From Sulfurimonas sp. (GTDB lineage: Bacteria; Campylobacterota; Campylobacteria; Campylobacterales; Sulfurimonadaceae), in contig NZ_JALOAA010000005.1 of assembly GCF_023229025.1 (NCBI RefSeq), positions 7,610 through 71,609 on the forward strand: 64,000 bases of DNA. The letters run 5' to 3'. Every line of letters begins with the position of its first letter. Positions within the stretch are counted from its first letter, which is position 1. Shown here in pieces: positions 54,871 to 63,204 of the stretch. The notes beneath the pieces were generated by a model. It was given only the letters and a program-made list of their open reading frames with translations, was not told the origin of the DNA and did no database searches. Position numbers and translations under genes: made by a program.

Positions 54871-56574
54871 CTATTTATATGTTATATCCGCTTCTTCTGT
54901 CATTAAAGCTTGAAGAACAAGTGCTACCGCCTCCGGAGACTCATCAATCATACCGCGAACTTTCTCAAGAAGAACATCATATTTAAGCTCATCTTCGCTA
55001 AATCCCTCTCCAACCCCTAACTGCTCTTCAACTTTGCGGCGCATTGATTGAACTTTTTCTACCAAGTCCTCATCTGCATCATTTTCAATATCTAGCATAG
55101 GCTTGCCAATCTCATCCTCTTCTTTTGAGATTTCAAGCATTCTCTGCGCAAAAGGAGCGATAACTTTTTTATAAAGCACAAAAAGAAGCAGAAGAACAAA
55201 AATATACTTAAAGAGCTCAGAAAATGGAGCTAAGTAGGTTTGAGAAAATGTAACCGCTTGATTTACTCTTTTACGAGCTTCATCAACCTCAGGCAACTTA
55301 AACTGTAAGTTTTGAACACTTATCTTATCGCCTCTCTCCTCATTTATACCGATAGATCGACTAACTAAAGCGGAGAGTGCTTCTAAATCGCTCTCAGATA
55401 GCGGCTCATACTCAAGCTCATCGGTAGGATTACCCTCTGAATCAACTTTATACTTATACTTACCATCTACCACAACTGCCGCAGTAACTCTCTTGATTCG
55501 CGCAAATTCACTTTTTATAGTTGAGACGGTTTTTCCGACCTCGTAGTTTGTAGTACCGGTGTTTTTCTCATACTTCTCAGTTGTTTGATTGCTTGAGAGA
55601 CCTTCAACTGGACCGATATTACTAACAGTTCCGGGAACTCCGCCAACTTCTGCCGGAGTTGCACCCTCTCTCTTCTCTTCGCTTACCTGCTCGCTTCTGA
55701 CAACATTTTCAGGGTCATACGTCTCAGATGTTGAGCTTTTAATAGAGAAGTCAAACTCTATTGTAACCTGAGCTACAACTTTTTCCTCTCCGCCCACAAA
55801 CGGAGAGATGACTTCTATTATTTTTTTCTGCTTCTTCTTCTCTTCTTTTGTCTTATAGCTCTGCTGAACACTTGATAACTCACCCATTTGAGCCATCTCA
55901 TCCTCGTCACCCAAAGTCTCCCCGTCACTGTCTATTAGCATAACATTAGCTGAAGTAAGATTTGGCACTGCAGCAGCTACTAGATTTTTAATACCTCTTA
56001 TCTGCCTTGAAGAGAGTCTTCTTCCTTCAACTAACTGAAGCATTACTGATGCTGTTGGCTCTACCTGTCTCTCGACAAATAGTGTCTCTTTTGGAAGGGC
56101 CAAACTAACACTTGCACGCTCAATTGGTGCTAACGCATTTATCGTCCTTGATAGCTCACCCTCTAGAGCACGAAGATACTTTATATTTTGATCAAAGCTG
56201 GTTGCTCCAAACTCTTGACTATCAAAAAGCTCAAACCCAACGCCGCTATTTTTAGGGATTCCCAAGGAAGCAATTGCTATACGCTCTTTATAGACCATAC
56301 TCTTAGGAACTTTTATAACATTTTTATCAAGCAGCTCATAAGGTACGTTGTCTTTTTCCAACTGTTCAACTACCTTAGCCGCATCTTCTGAAGTTAAAGA
56401 GTCAAAAAGTACTTCATATTTACTTGTTGCATCTTTGTTAGCTGTATAGACAACCATAAAAACTAAAAACGCGACAATACCGGCAACGGCTAAGCCTATA
56501 ATAAACTTTTGTTGCTTAGTCAATTTGTCATACAAAACGACTAGTTGTGAAAAAAGTACCTTAAAATCCATCAA
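54871..56574 (-). CDS. fliF: Flagellar MS-ring protein FliF
   Basis: FliF forms the inner-membrane ring that houses the export gate. The 567 residues have two membrane helices, IGLAVAGIVAFLVFMVVY near the N-terminus and LFKYIFVLLLLFVLY around residue 450. The periplasmic ring-building domains lie between them (PYELLDKNVIKVPKS; ALPKETLFVERQ). The C-terminal cytosolic tail that binds FliG is present. The gap to hisC contains structured DNA and a candidate -10 box. Confidence 0.96.
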   Translation of the reverse strand: MMDFKVLFSQLVVLYDKLTKQQKFIIGLAVAGIVAFLVFMVVYTANKDATSKYEVLFDSLTSEDAAKVVEQLEKDNVPYELLDKNVIKVPKSMVYKERIAIASLGIPKNSGVGFELFDSQEFGATSFDQNIKYLRALEGELSRTINALAPIERASVSLALPKETLFVERQVEPTASVMLQLVEGRRLSSRQIRGIKNLVAAAVPNLTSANVMLIDSDGETLGDEDEMAQMGELSSVQQSYKTKEEKKKQKKIIEVISPFVGGEEKVVAQVTIEFDFSIKSSTSETYDPENVVRSEQVSEEKREGATPAEVGGVPGTVSNIGPVEGLSSNQTTEKYEKNTGTTNYEVGKTVSTIKSEFARIKRVTAAVVVDGKYKYKVDSEGNPTDELEYEPLSESDLEALSALVSRSIGINEERGDKISVQNLQFKLPEVDEARKRVNQAVTFSQTYLAPFSELFKYIFVLLLLFVLYKKVIAPFAQRMLEISKEEDEIGKPMLDIENDADEDLVEKVQSMRRKVEEQLGVGEGFSEDELKYDVLLEKVRGMIDESPEAVALVLQALMTEEADITYK

Positions 56575-56661
56575 TTTCCCATTATCTTATCTTATATAAC
56601 ACTTCAAAACGAACTCATCCGTCTTGAAGGCAGGGAGTAAAGTCCCTACAACCCCCTAAAG
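56575..56661. other. Structured hisC-fliF spacer
   Basis: Plus strand: CTTCAA (56601-56606) can pair with TTGAAG (about 56623-56628), and AGGGA pairs with TCCCT across GTAAAG (about 56632-56647). Neither is followed by a T-run on the minus strand. Toward fliF, a minus-strand TATAAGATAAGATAAT stretch may hold its promoter. The spacer therefore resembles neither a plain terminator nor empty DNA. Confidence 0.35.
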
Positions 56662-57765
56662 CTACAAAAATTGTGTTACAAGCTTGAAAAAACGACTATT
56701 TTGCTCATCTGTTCCAACCGTAACTCTAATTGCATTCATCTCATAACTGCTTAAATTTCTAACTATCATCCCTTTTTTGAGGAGCTGATTTGATATCACT
56801 GTAGAGTCCTGTTTTGAGTTTAAACACAACGTCACAAAATTAGTATAACTGTTTATTATATCTATTTTTTGCTCTTTTGCAAACTCTTCGTAGCGTTTCA
56901 TCTGCTCAAAATTTAGAGTTATACTTTTTTTCACAAACTCCTCATCACCAAGAGCCACACTTGCAGCTTCAAGAGATAACGTTGTTATATTAAAGGGTGG
57001 TCTTAGCTTATATAGCTCATCTACTATTTTAGAGTCTGCCAAGCCATATCCGACTCTCATGCCGCCAAGGCCATATGCCTTTGAAAAAGTACCCAGATAT
57101 ATTACATTTTCAAACTCTTCTATAAGCTCTTTTACTACTAACTCTTTTTTAGGGTCTTTATGTATTGCATACTCCATATATGCACCATCTATTACAACTA
57201 ATGTATCACTATCTATCTTCTTTAAAAAGTCATATATCTCATCTGCATCTAAGGCATCTCCAGTTGGATTGTTGGGGGTGCAAATAAAGATTATCTCCGG
57301 CTTCTCTTTTTTGTAAAGCTCATAGAATTCATCCAGATTATGCTCCTGTGAAGCTGTTCTTATAACTTCGGCACCGACATGTTTTGCATATATCTCATAC
57401 ATGGCAAATGTTATAGAGTTCATCAATATTTTTGAACCCGAATCTGCTTTTGCATGTATGAGAAACTCTATTACTTGATCGCTTCCCGAGCCAATGATTA
57501 CATTGCTGTTTTGTACCCCATATCTCGCACTCAAAGCATTTTTTAGCTTTATCATGGAGTCATCAGGGTAGAGTGCCATCTTTGGCAATATCGCACTAAC
57601 TGCACTTATAACTCTCGGGGAACAGCCGTAAGGGTTCTCGTTTGATGCAAGCTTTATGATATTTTTTGGCTCTATACCGTACTCTTTTACAACCAACTCT
57701 ATTGGCTTTCCAGCCTCATATGTTTTAATATTTTGCAAATTTTTATTAAACTTCAATCTCTTCAC
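56662..57765 (-). CDS. hisC: Histidinol-phosphate aminotransferase
   Basis: HisC transaminates imidazole-acetol phosphate in histidine synthesis; in some bacteria it also serves aromatic amino acids, which fits its place behind pheA. The 367 residues show KLASNENPYGCSP, ICTPNNPTGDALD and the PLP lysine in GTFSKAYGLGGMRVGY (about residue 228). Start is GTG, overlapping pheA by 20 bases. Confidence 0.95.
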   Translation of the reverse strand: MKRLKFNKNLQNIKTYEAGKPIELVVKEYGIEPKNIIKLASNENPYGCSPRVISAVSAILPKMALYPDDSMIKLKNALSARYGVQNSNVIIGSGSDQVIEFLIHAKADSGSKILMNSITFAMYEIYAKHVGAEVIRTASQEHNLDEFYELYKKEKPEIIFICTPNNPTGDALDADEIYDFLKKIDSDTLVVIDGAYMEYAIHKDPKKELVVKELIEEFENVIYLGTFSKAYGLGGMRVGYGLADSKIVDELYKLRPPFNITTLSLEAASVALGDEEFVKKSITLNFEQMKRYEEFAKEQKIDIINSYTNFVTLCLNSKQDSTVISNQLLKKGMIVRNLSSYEMNAIRVTVGTDEQNSRFFKLVTQFL

Positions 57766-58837
57766 CTTTTATGTAGCTTCCAAGCCAAGTTACCTCTTCT
57801 TTATGATTCTCTAACACTTCTTGAATATTCTCATCATCTATATGACCGTAAAAATCCATAAAAAATAGATAGTCAAAACCACCCTTCTCTTTTAGCGGGC
57901 GTGACTCTATTTTAGATAGATTTATATTTTTTTTATCAAAATCTTGTAAAAAGTGAACAAGAGCACCGGCTTTTATAGAATCTTTTAATCTTACAAGAAT
58001 AGATGTCTTATCCTCTTGGCTTTTCTCATTTTTAAAATCACTCAAAATAACAAACCGTGTCTGAGAGCCTATATCATCTTCAACATGGTCAAACATAGTA
58101 GGAACACCGTAGAGCTTTGCCGCTATATGGCTGCAAATTGCGGCGGCATTTGGATTCTCTGCTGCTAAAATTGCCGCTTTTGCAGTTGACTCAACGGGAA
58201 TTTGCTCAACATTTATAAGGTTGTGTTCTTGTAAAAACTCCCTGCACTGCCCAAATCCCTTATCTTTAGAGTATATCTTGGTAATTTGGCTCAGTTTTTT
58301 TGCCTTTGTCGCAAACGACATATGAATAGGCATATATAACTCAGCTACTATTTTTACAGAACTTTTTGCAAGCAGATCAAGGGTCTCACCGACAATCCCG
58401 TCTCTTGAGTTCTCTATGGGCACTACACCAAATTTTGCTCTTTTTGCTTCAAGTGTTTTAAAGACAGATTGAATTGAGCCAAGAGAGAGATAGTCACTCA
58501 TAGCACCAAAACGACTCTCGGCAGCTTGATGCGTAAAGCTCCCCTCAGGACCGAGATATGCTATTCTCTCCGGAAGTTCTAAATTTCTAGAGACCGCAAA
58601 AATCTCTAAAAATATAGCCTCGATAGCAGCAGCATTTAAGGCACCGTTTTGCTCTATACTCTTTTGAGTCAATCTCTGCAAAATCGCTTTTTCTCTCTCG
58701 GGTCTATAAATCGTACCGTCACTGCTTTTTTTTATCTTTCCTACCTCTTTGACGATCTCCATTCTTTTGTTAAGAAGTTTTAACACATCGTCATCAATAG
58801 TATCTATAGCACTTCTACACTCATCTAAAGTTCTCAT
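57746..58837 (-). CDS. pheA: Bifunctional chorismate mutase / prephenate dehydratase
   Basis: PheA makes phenylpyruvate for phenylalanine. An AroQ chorismate mutase occupies residues about 1-85 (DTIDDDVLKLLNKRMEIV). It is followed by the dehydratase (IAYLGPEGSFTHQAA; GVVPIENSRDGIVGETLD). A C-terminal ACT regulatory domain follows (KIESRPLKEKGGFDYLFFMD). Its ATG overlaps the HAD gene stop by four bases and its end overlaps hisC. Confidence 0.97.
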   Translation of the reverse strand: MRTLDECRSAIDTIDDDVLKLLNKRMEIVKEVGKIKKSSDGTIYRPEREKAILQRLTQKSIEQNGALNAAAIEAIFLEIFAVSRNLELPERIAYLGPEGSFTHQAAESRFGAMSDYLSLGSIQSVFKTLEAKRAKFGVVPIENSRDGIVGETLDLLAKSSVKIVAELYMPIHMSFATKAKKLSQITKIYSKDKGFGQCREFLQEHNLINVEQIPVESTAKAAILAAENPNAAAICSHIAAKLYGVPTMFDHVEDDIGSQTRFVILSDFKNEKSQEDKTSILVRLKDSIKAGALVHFLQDFDKKNINLSKIESRPLKEKGGFDYLFFMDFYGHIDDENIQEVLENHKEEVTWLGSYIKGEEIEV

Positions 58838-59610
58838 AACGTCTCCAAAATTTCTTGCATGTCAGCATAAACTAAATCAGGTTTTAACTCCTCTTTTAAA
58901 AAAGGGAGTATCTCATCGGCACTCTTATACTTTCCGCTTGTAACAAATATTGTCTTCATGCCCATCTCTTTTGCCCCTCCTAAATCACCTTTTACATCAT
59001 CGCTGATAATAGTTATATCACTAAACTCGGCACTGCTGTTTTGCTTACGAAGCATACTTAAAGCCTCATTATAAAATGAGGGGCTTGGCTTGCCGACTAC
59101 ATCGTAGCTGACCGATGTTGAAAATTCAAGCATCTTTAAAATCGCACCAACTCCAGGATATCTTTTGTTGTTTTTCGCATATATAGATGTCTCATGCATC
59201 CCTATTAGTGATGCACCGCCGAGTAAAAACTCTATCATCTGTGCATACTCATCGGCGCAAAAGTCCTCTTTTATCGCGACTAGTACCGTTTTTGGGTTTT
59301 TGTAATTCAGGGTGTAGCCCATCTTTTTTAAAACCTCCAAAAACTCCTCTGCTCCATACGCTGCAACTGCATCTTTTTTTACACGTGACTCTAAAAGCAT
59401 TAAGGGGTCGAGATATGATGAAAATTTAAAATTAAAGCCGATAGAGACAAGATAATCATAAAAAGATTTAGAGGCTTTTTTTGTGTTATTTGTAATAATG
59501 ACATAAGGGATATTTTTTTCATTAAGCTTCTCTATAAATGCAATGCTTCCACGAATTGGAGATTTGTCTATATCGCTAATTAACGTACCCTGAACATCAA
59601 TGAAATACAT
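58834..59610 (-). CDS. HAD-superfamily (NagD/AraL-like) protein with altered motif I
   Basis: A 258-residue HAD type II protein. Motif I reads FIDVQGTLIS: the nucleophilic Asp is kept, but the usual second Asp two residues on is Gln. Motif II (IITNNTKKAS), the motif III lysine (VGKPSPSFYN) and motif IV (ISDDVKGDLGGAKEMG) are intact. It lies between lysA and pheA with short overlaps, as in the C. jejuni Cj0311-Cj0321 order. Phosphatase activity is probable for the family but the Gln makes it uncertain. Confidence 0.88.
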   Translation of the reverse strand: MYFIDVQGTLISDIDKSPIRGSIAFIEKLNEKNIPYVIITNNTKKASKSFYDYLVSIGFNFKFSSYLDPLMLLESRVKKDAVAAYGAEEFLEVLKKMGYTLNYKNPKTVLVAIKEDFCADEYAQMIEFLLGGASLIGMHETSIYAKNNKRYPGVGAILKMLEFSTSVSYDVVGKPSPSFYNEALSMLRKQNSSAEFSDITIISDDVKGDLGGAKEMGMKTIFVTSGKYKSADEILPFLKEELKPDLVYADMQEILETL

Positions 59611-59611
59611 C

Positions 59612-60823
59612 TTATTTAACCAAAAACTCTTTCTCTAATGCAATTAGATCTTCAAACTCTTCGCGTCTGCGAATAAGTTTTGCTTTGCCGTCTTTAATGG
59701 CAACCTCAGCACTTCTGCCTCTTGTATTGTAGTTACTCCCCATTCCAAAGCCGTAAGCTCCGGCACTATGAATAAGAAGTAAATCATTATGCTCTAGCTT
59801 TGGCAACATATAGTTTTTTGCAAAAAAGTCACCACTCTCACAAACAGGACCAACTACATCAGCTTCGCTCTCGTTCGTTTTACTATCTGTAATCGCCTCA
59901 ATTTTATGATAAGCGTTGTATAAACTAGGGCGCAGGAGGTCATTCATACCGCCATCGACTACCACAAATCTTTTTTCGCCATTTTGCTTCTCATAAAGAA
60001 CTTTTGTTAAAAAATATCCTCCGTTAGCAGTTAAAAATCTTCCCGGTTCACAGATTATTGTTAAGTCCAAGCCTTTTAAGGTACTAAGTATAGCTTGTGC
60101 ATAATCATAAGGCTCTATTGTGACTTCATCTTTATAGGTTATACCTAATCCGCCACCTATATCAAAGAACTTCAACTCAATTTTTATGCCCATAAGCGAG
60201 CGGACCATATCTGCAACAATCTCCGCAGATTCATAGATAGGCTTTAACTCAGTAAGCTGAGAACCTATATGAAAATGAATTCCAACCGGCTCTAAGTATT
60301 GTGAGTTATTTGCGCGAATATACATTCTTTTAGCCGTATTTATATCTACTCCAAACTTATTGTCATGAAGCCCCGTAGAGATATATGGGTGGGTTTGCGG
60401 GTCTATGTTTGGATTTACTCTTATGCTAATTCTACATACTACATCAAGCTCTTTTGCTATAAGCTCAACACGTCCGAGTTCTGCTTCGCTCTCGAGGTTG
60501 ATATATAGTATATCTTTTTGTATAGCTTCGCGTATCTCAGCATCACTCTTACCGACACCCGAGAAGATGATTTTATAGTTTGCAACTCCTGCTAGAAGTG
60601 CACGACGCACCTCACCTATTGAGACACAATCTGCACCGCTCCCTAAAGAGGCAAAGTGATTAACAACGCTAAGGTTTGAGTTTGCTTTTATAGCATATGC
60701 TATGATAGATTTTCTTCCCCTAAAAGCCTCTTTTAGCTTCTTATACTGATTTGTCATGTAATCTAAATCATATATATATAGCGGAGTTTTATATGTAGCT
60801 GCTAGTTCTTTAAAGTTAATCAT
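59612..60823 (-). CDS. lysA: Diaminopimelate decarboxylase
   Basis: LysA makes lysine from meso-diaminopimelate. The 403 residues show the PLP lysine in IIAYAIKANSNLSVV, the barrel motif HFHIGSQLTELKPI, FDIGGGLGITY and EPGRFLTANGGYFL, and the active-site Cys region VVGPVCESGDFFAK. It opens the lysA-HAD-pheA-hisC run and follows the LPS permease after a 122-base gap, which holds no clear gene. Confidence 0.97.
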   Translation of the reverse strand: MINFKELAATYKTPLYIYDLDYMTNQYKKLKEAFRGRKSIIAYAIKANSNLSVVNHFASLGSGADCVSIGEVRRALLAGVANYKIIFSGVGKSDAEIREAIQKDILYINLESEAELGRVELIAKELDVVCRISIRVNPNIDPQTHPYISTGLHDNKFGVDINTAKRMYIRANNSQYLEPVGIHFHIGSQLTELKPIYESAEIVADMVRSLMGIKIELKFFDIGGGLGITYKDEVTIEPYDYAQAILSTLKGLDLTIICEPGRFLTANGGYFLTKVLYEKQNGEKRFVVVDGGMNDLLRPSLYNAYHKIEAITDSKTNESEADVVGPVCESGDFFAKNYMLPKLEHNDLLLIHSAGAYGFGMGSNYNTRGRSAEVAIKDGKAKLIRRREEFEDLIALEKEFLVK

Positions 60824-60945
60824 AAAAATCCCAAATTTTTTTAAGAAATTTTATCTAAAAAGTACTTATATTTTTGTTATAAAACCTTATGGCAAGTTAA
60901 ATCAAGCTACTCTTTGCTTTAAAAGTAGAGCTATCCTCTTTACTA

Positions 60946-62031
60946 CTAAGTAGCTAAGCGATATTTTCTCCACTGTCTAAAGGCAATTAAAAAAAGAATA
61001 AAGACCGGAAGTACAATGCCTACTTCGCTTGATAAAGTTTTATGACTAGAGAGTTCAATAAGCGCAAAGAGAACTGCCCAGATTAGAAGTGATGAAATAA
61101 TAGCTCCAAAACTAAATAGAGAGACATTTAAAAATCTCACGCTAATAGGGACTAAGAAGAAGATAATAACAACAAGACTTGGAACAAAAAACGGGTAGAT
61201 AAATATTTTATATAATGAACTCTTAACGAGGTCTGTATTTATTTTTTGCTCTTTTAGAAGTATATACGCATCAATTGCATCTTTTATAGTGAAATTAACT
61301 TTGCCCTCATATACCTGATCTAACATTTTCGGTCGAAAGCCCTGAAGAATTTTTAAGTTCTTCTCTTTAGTGACTGTTATCCCCAGTGAATCAAAATCAA
61401 TCTCGTCGGGCTTGGTAATAATATCTGCTACGTTTATATGCCATGCTTCATCTCTATATCTTGCTTTTTTTGCTACTAAAACCTCTTTTAAGGAGTTGTC
61501 CTTAAAACTAAATACTCTTATATCTTCGGCGCTCTCTTGTAGTGGGAGCATTTTTGAAAAGTATACGAACTTATCCTTATATGTGAAAAAAAGATCTCTA
61601 GTTGGACTTAGATATTGTGCATTTTTACGAATATTTTTAGCCATCTCATCTGCTCTTGCAAAGTTTGAGATAGAGTGCAAGGAGATAAAAAGAAGGATAA
61701 TAGCCGTAGATACAACAACAAACGGCTTTAAAATATCTACCCTTGAGTATCCAAGCGAGTAAAAAGAGACTAGTGCATTTGAGCGTATGAGAAATATTTT
61801 TGTGCTTATCATAGCAAAAATCAGTGAAAGAGGAAGAAGCATATCAATAGCAAAAAAGGTTTTATAAACTAAATATATCAGAAGTAAGTTTGCCGAAATA
61901 TCTAGCTTCTCCGCACTCCCCATGTAGTCAAATCCAACTAAAAATAGAACAAGTGCACAGAGGATAATAAGAAAATATTTTATATAGTGAAAAGAGATAT
62001 ATTTAAAAGCTAACATAAGGTGCAAATCCAA
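60946..62031 (-). CDS. LptF/LptG-family lipopolysaccharide export permease
   Basis: LptF and LptG are the membrane subunits that pull LPS out of the inner membrane together with LptB. The 361 residues have six helices in two groups with a periplasmic beta-jellyroll between. Early helices are YFLIILCALVLFLVGFDYMG and LPLSLIFAMISTKIFLIRS; later ones include FFVPSLVVIIFFLVPISVRF. The first letters match the YjgP/YjgQ family. Whether F or G cannot be settled without the partner gene. It is coupled to pth after 14 bases. Confidence 0.92.
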   Translation of the reverse strand: MDLHLMLAFKYISFHYIKYFLIILCALVLFLVGFDYMGSAEKLDISANLLLIYLVYKTFFAIDMLLPLSLIFAMISTKIFLIRSNALVSFYSLGYSRVDILKPFVVVSTAIILLFISLHSISNFARADEMAKNIRKNAQYLSPTRDLFFTYKDKFVYFSKMLPLQESAEDIRVFSFKDNSLKEVLVAKKARYRDEAWHINVADIITKPDEIDFDSLGITVTKEKNLKILQGFRPKMLDQVYEGKVNFTIKDAIDAYILLKEQKINTDLVKSSLYKIFIYPFFVPSLVVIIFFLVPISVRFLNVSLFSFGAIISSLLIWAVLFALIELSSHKTLSSEVGIVLPVFILFLIAFRQWRKYRLAT

Positions 62032-62045
62032 TTAAAAGTTTAATG

Positions 62046-62603
62046 CTATTTTAGCTGAAATTTTTTAATTGTATACTTGGCGCTTACATCTTCAAGTGAA
62101 CTCTCAAGTAGAGCCTCAATCGCTTCACATGCAGATGAGATCCATTTACTCAAATACTCTTGCTCATCTTTGCTGAAATTACTTAAAACATAAGATACGA
62201 CTTCACCTTTATACTCCGGTTTTCCTATCCCCATTCTAACTCTGATGTACTCTCTTGATATCTTTTCATCAGTAGATTTAAGCCCATTATGCCCGCCATG
62301 TCCACCACCTTTTTTAAAACGAAGCGTGCCAAAAGGAAGATCCAAATCATCATGTATTACAACTACTTCATCTATCTTGTAAAAACTTTTAACAGCTGCA
62401 ATAGAGATGCCTGATAAGTTCATAAACGTAAGCGGTTTTAATAAAAAATGATTTTTAAATTTGAAAAGTTCGCCATTAAATGACGATGAGGAGAGTTTTT
62501 GAGCATTAACTCTTTTAACAAGCTCGTCAATAACCATAAAACCTATGTTATGACGAGTATGCTCATACTGCGGACCAGGATTCCCCAGACCGACTATTAG
62601 CAT
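62046..62603 (-). CDS. pth: Peptidyl-tRNA hydrolase
   Basis: Pth frees tRNAs from stalled peptidyl-tRNA. The 185-residue enzyme shows LIVGLGNPGPQYEHTRHNIG, containing the catalytic His, then LKPLTFMNLSG and HDDLDLPFGTLRFKKGGGHG with the catalytic Asp and glycines, followed by NGLKS. It starts two bases after rplY, the common rplY-pth pairing. Confidence 0.98.
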   Translation of the reverse strand: MLIVGLGNPGPQYEHTRHNIGFMVIDELVKRVNAQKLSSSSFNGELFKFKNHFLLKPLTFMNLSGISIAAVKSFYKIDEVVVIHDDLDLPFGTLRFKKGGGHGGHNGLKSTDEKISREYIRVRMGIGKPEYKGEVVSYVLSNFSKDEQEYLSKWISSACEAIEALLESSLEDVSAKYTIKKFQLK

Positions 62604-62605
62604 GA

Positions 62606-63142
62606 TTACTTAGCTTTAATTACACTCAGTACAGATACACGATCAGCATCTGTGAATGTAACGTTCTCTATTTTTGCAAGATCACGTACCATTTTTGCAT
62701 CACCTACGTCCATCTTTGTAACATCAACATTGATGCTGTTTGGAACATTCTCAATTGCCGCTTTTACTCTTAGGCGAGGTTTTGAAATGTGTACAAGACC
62801 TTTGTTTTTAAGTCCAATTGCTTCACCTTGTGGAATAACCGGTACATGGTAGTGTGTTACAACACCTGGTTGTGCTACCATTAGGTCAACATGTAAAAGT
62901 TTAGCTGTTACAGGATGTGTTTCATATGATTGAACGACAACATTCATCTCTTTTGTTCCAACTTTAACCCCAAACGATAAAGTCTCTTTTTTACGTACAG
63001 TACGGATATACTCATTCTCTTTAAAAGCAGCATGAATATTTTCAAGCCCTTTTCCGTAGATGTTCGCAATTAGATAACCATCACGGCGAAGTGCTTTTGT
63101 GCCTTTTTTGCCAATACTCTCTCTAATAATGCCTTCTAACAT
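62606..63142 (-). CDS. rplY: 50S ribosomal protein L25 / Ctc
   Basis: L25/Ctc binds 5S rRNA. The 178-residue long form has the L25 domain ([17 protein letters not shown]) and the C-terminal Ctc/TL5 extension ([37 protein letters not shown]). A TATAAT-like box and AAGGA precede the ATG. It is the first gene of the rplY-pth-lptF/G series. Confidence 0.96.
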   Translation of the reverse strand: MLEGIIRESIGKKGTKALRRDGYLIANIYGKGLENIHAAFKENEYIRTVRKKETLSFGVKVGTKEMNVVVQSYETHPVTAKLLHVDLMVAQPGVVTHYHVPVIPQGEAIGLKNKGLVHISKPRLRVKAAIENVPNSINVDVTKMDVGDAKMVRDLAKIENVTFTDADRVSVLSVIKAK

Positions 63143-63204
63143 ATTAAATCCTTAATAAAAATGTTTGGAATTATACATTCTTAAGCTTTAATTGTAGTTA
63201 AAAC

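Noticed and set aside
60824..60945. Possible small RNA between lptF/G and lysA.
   Set aside because: Only weak, bulged complementarity (AGCTACTC.../...AGTAGAGCT) and no clear promoter or T-run; treated as spacer.
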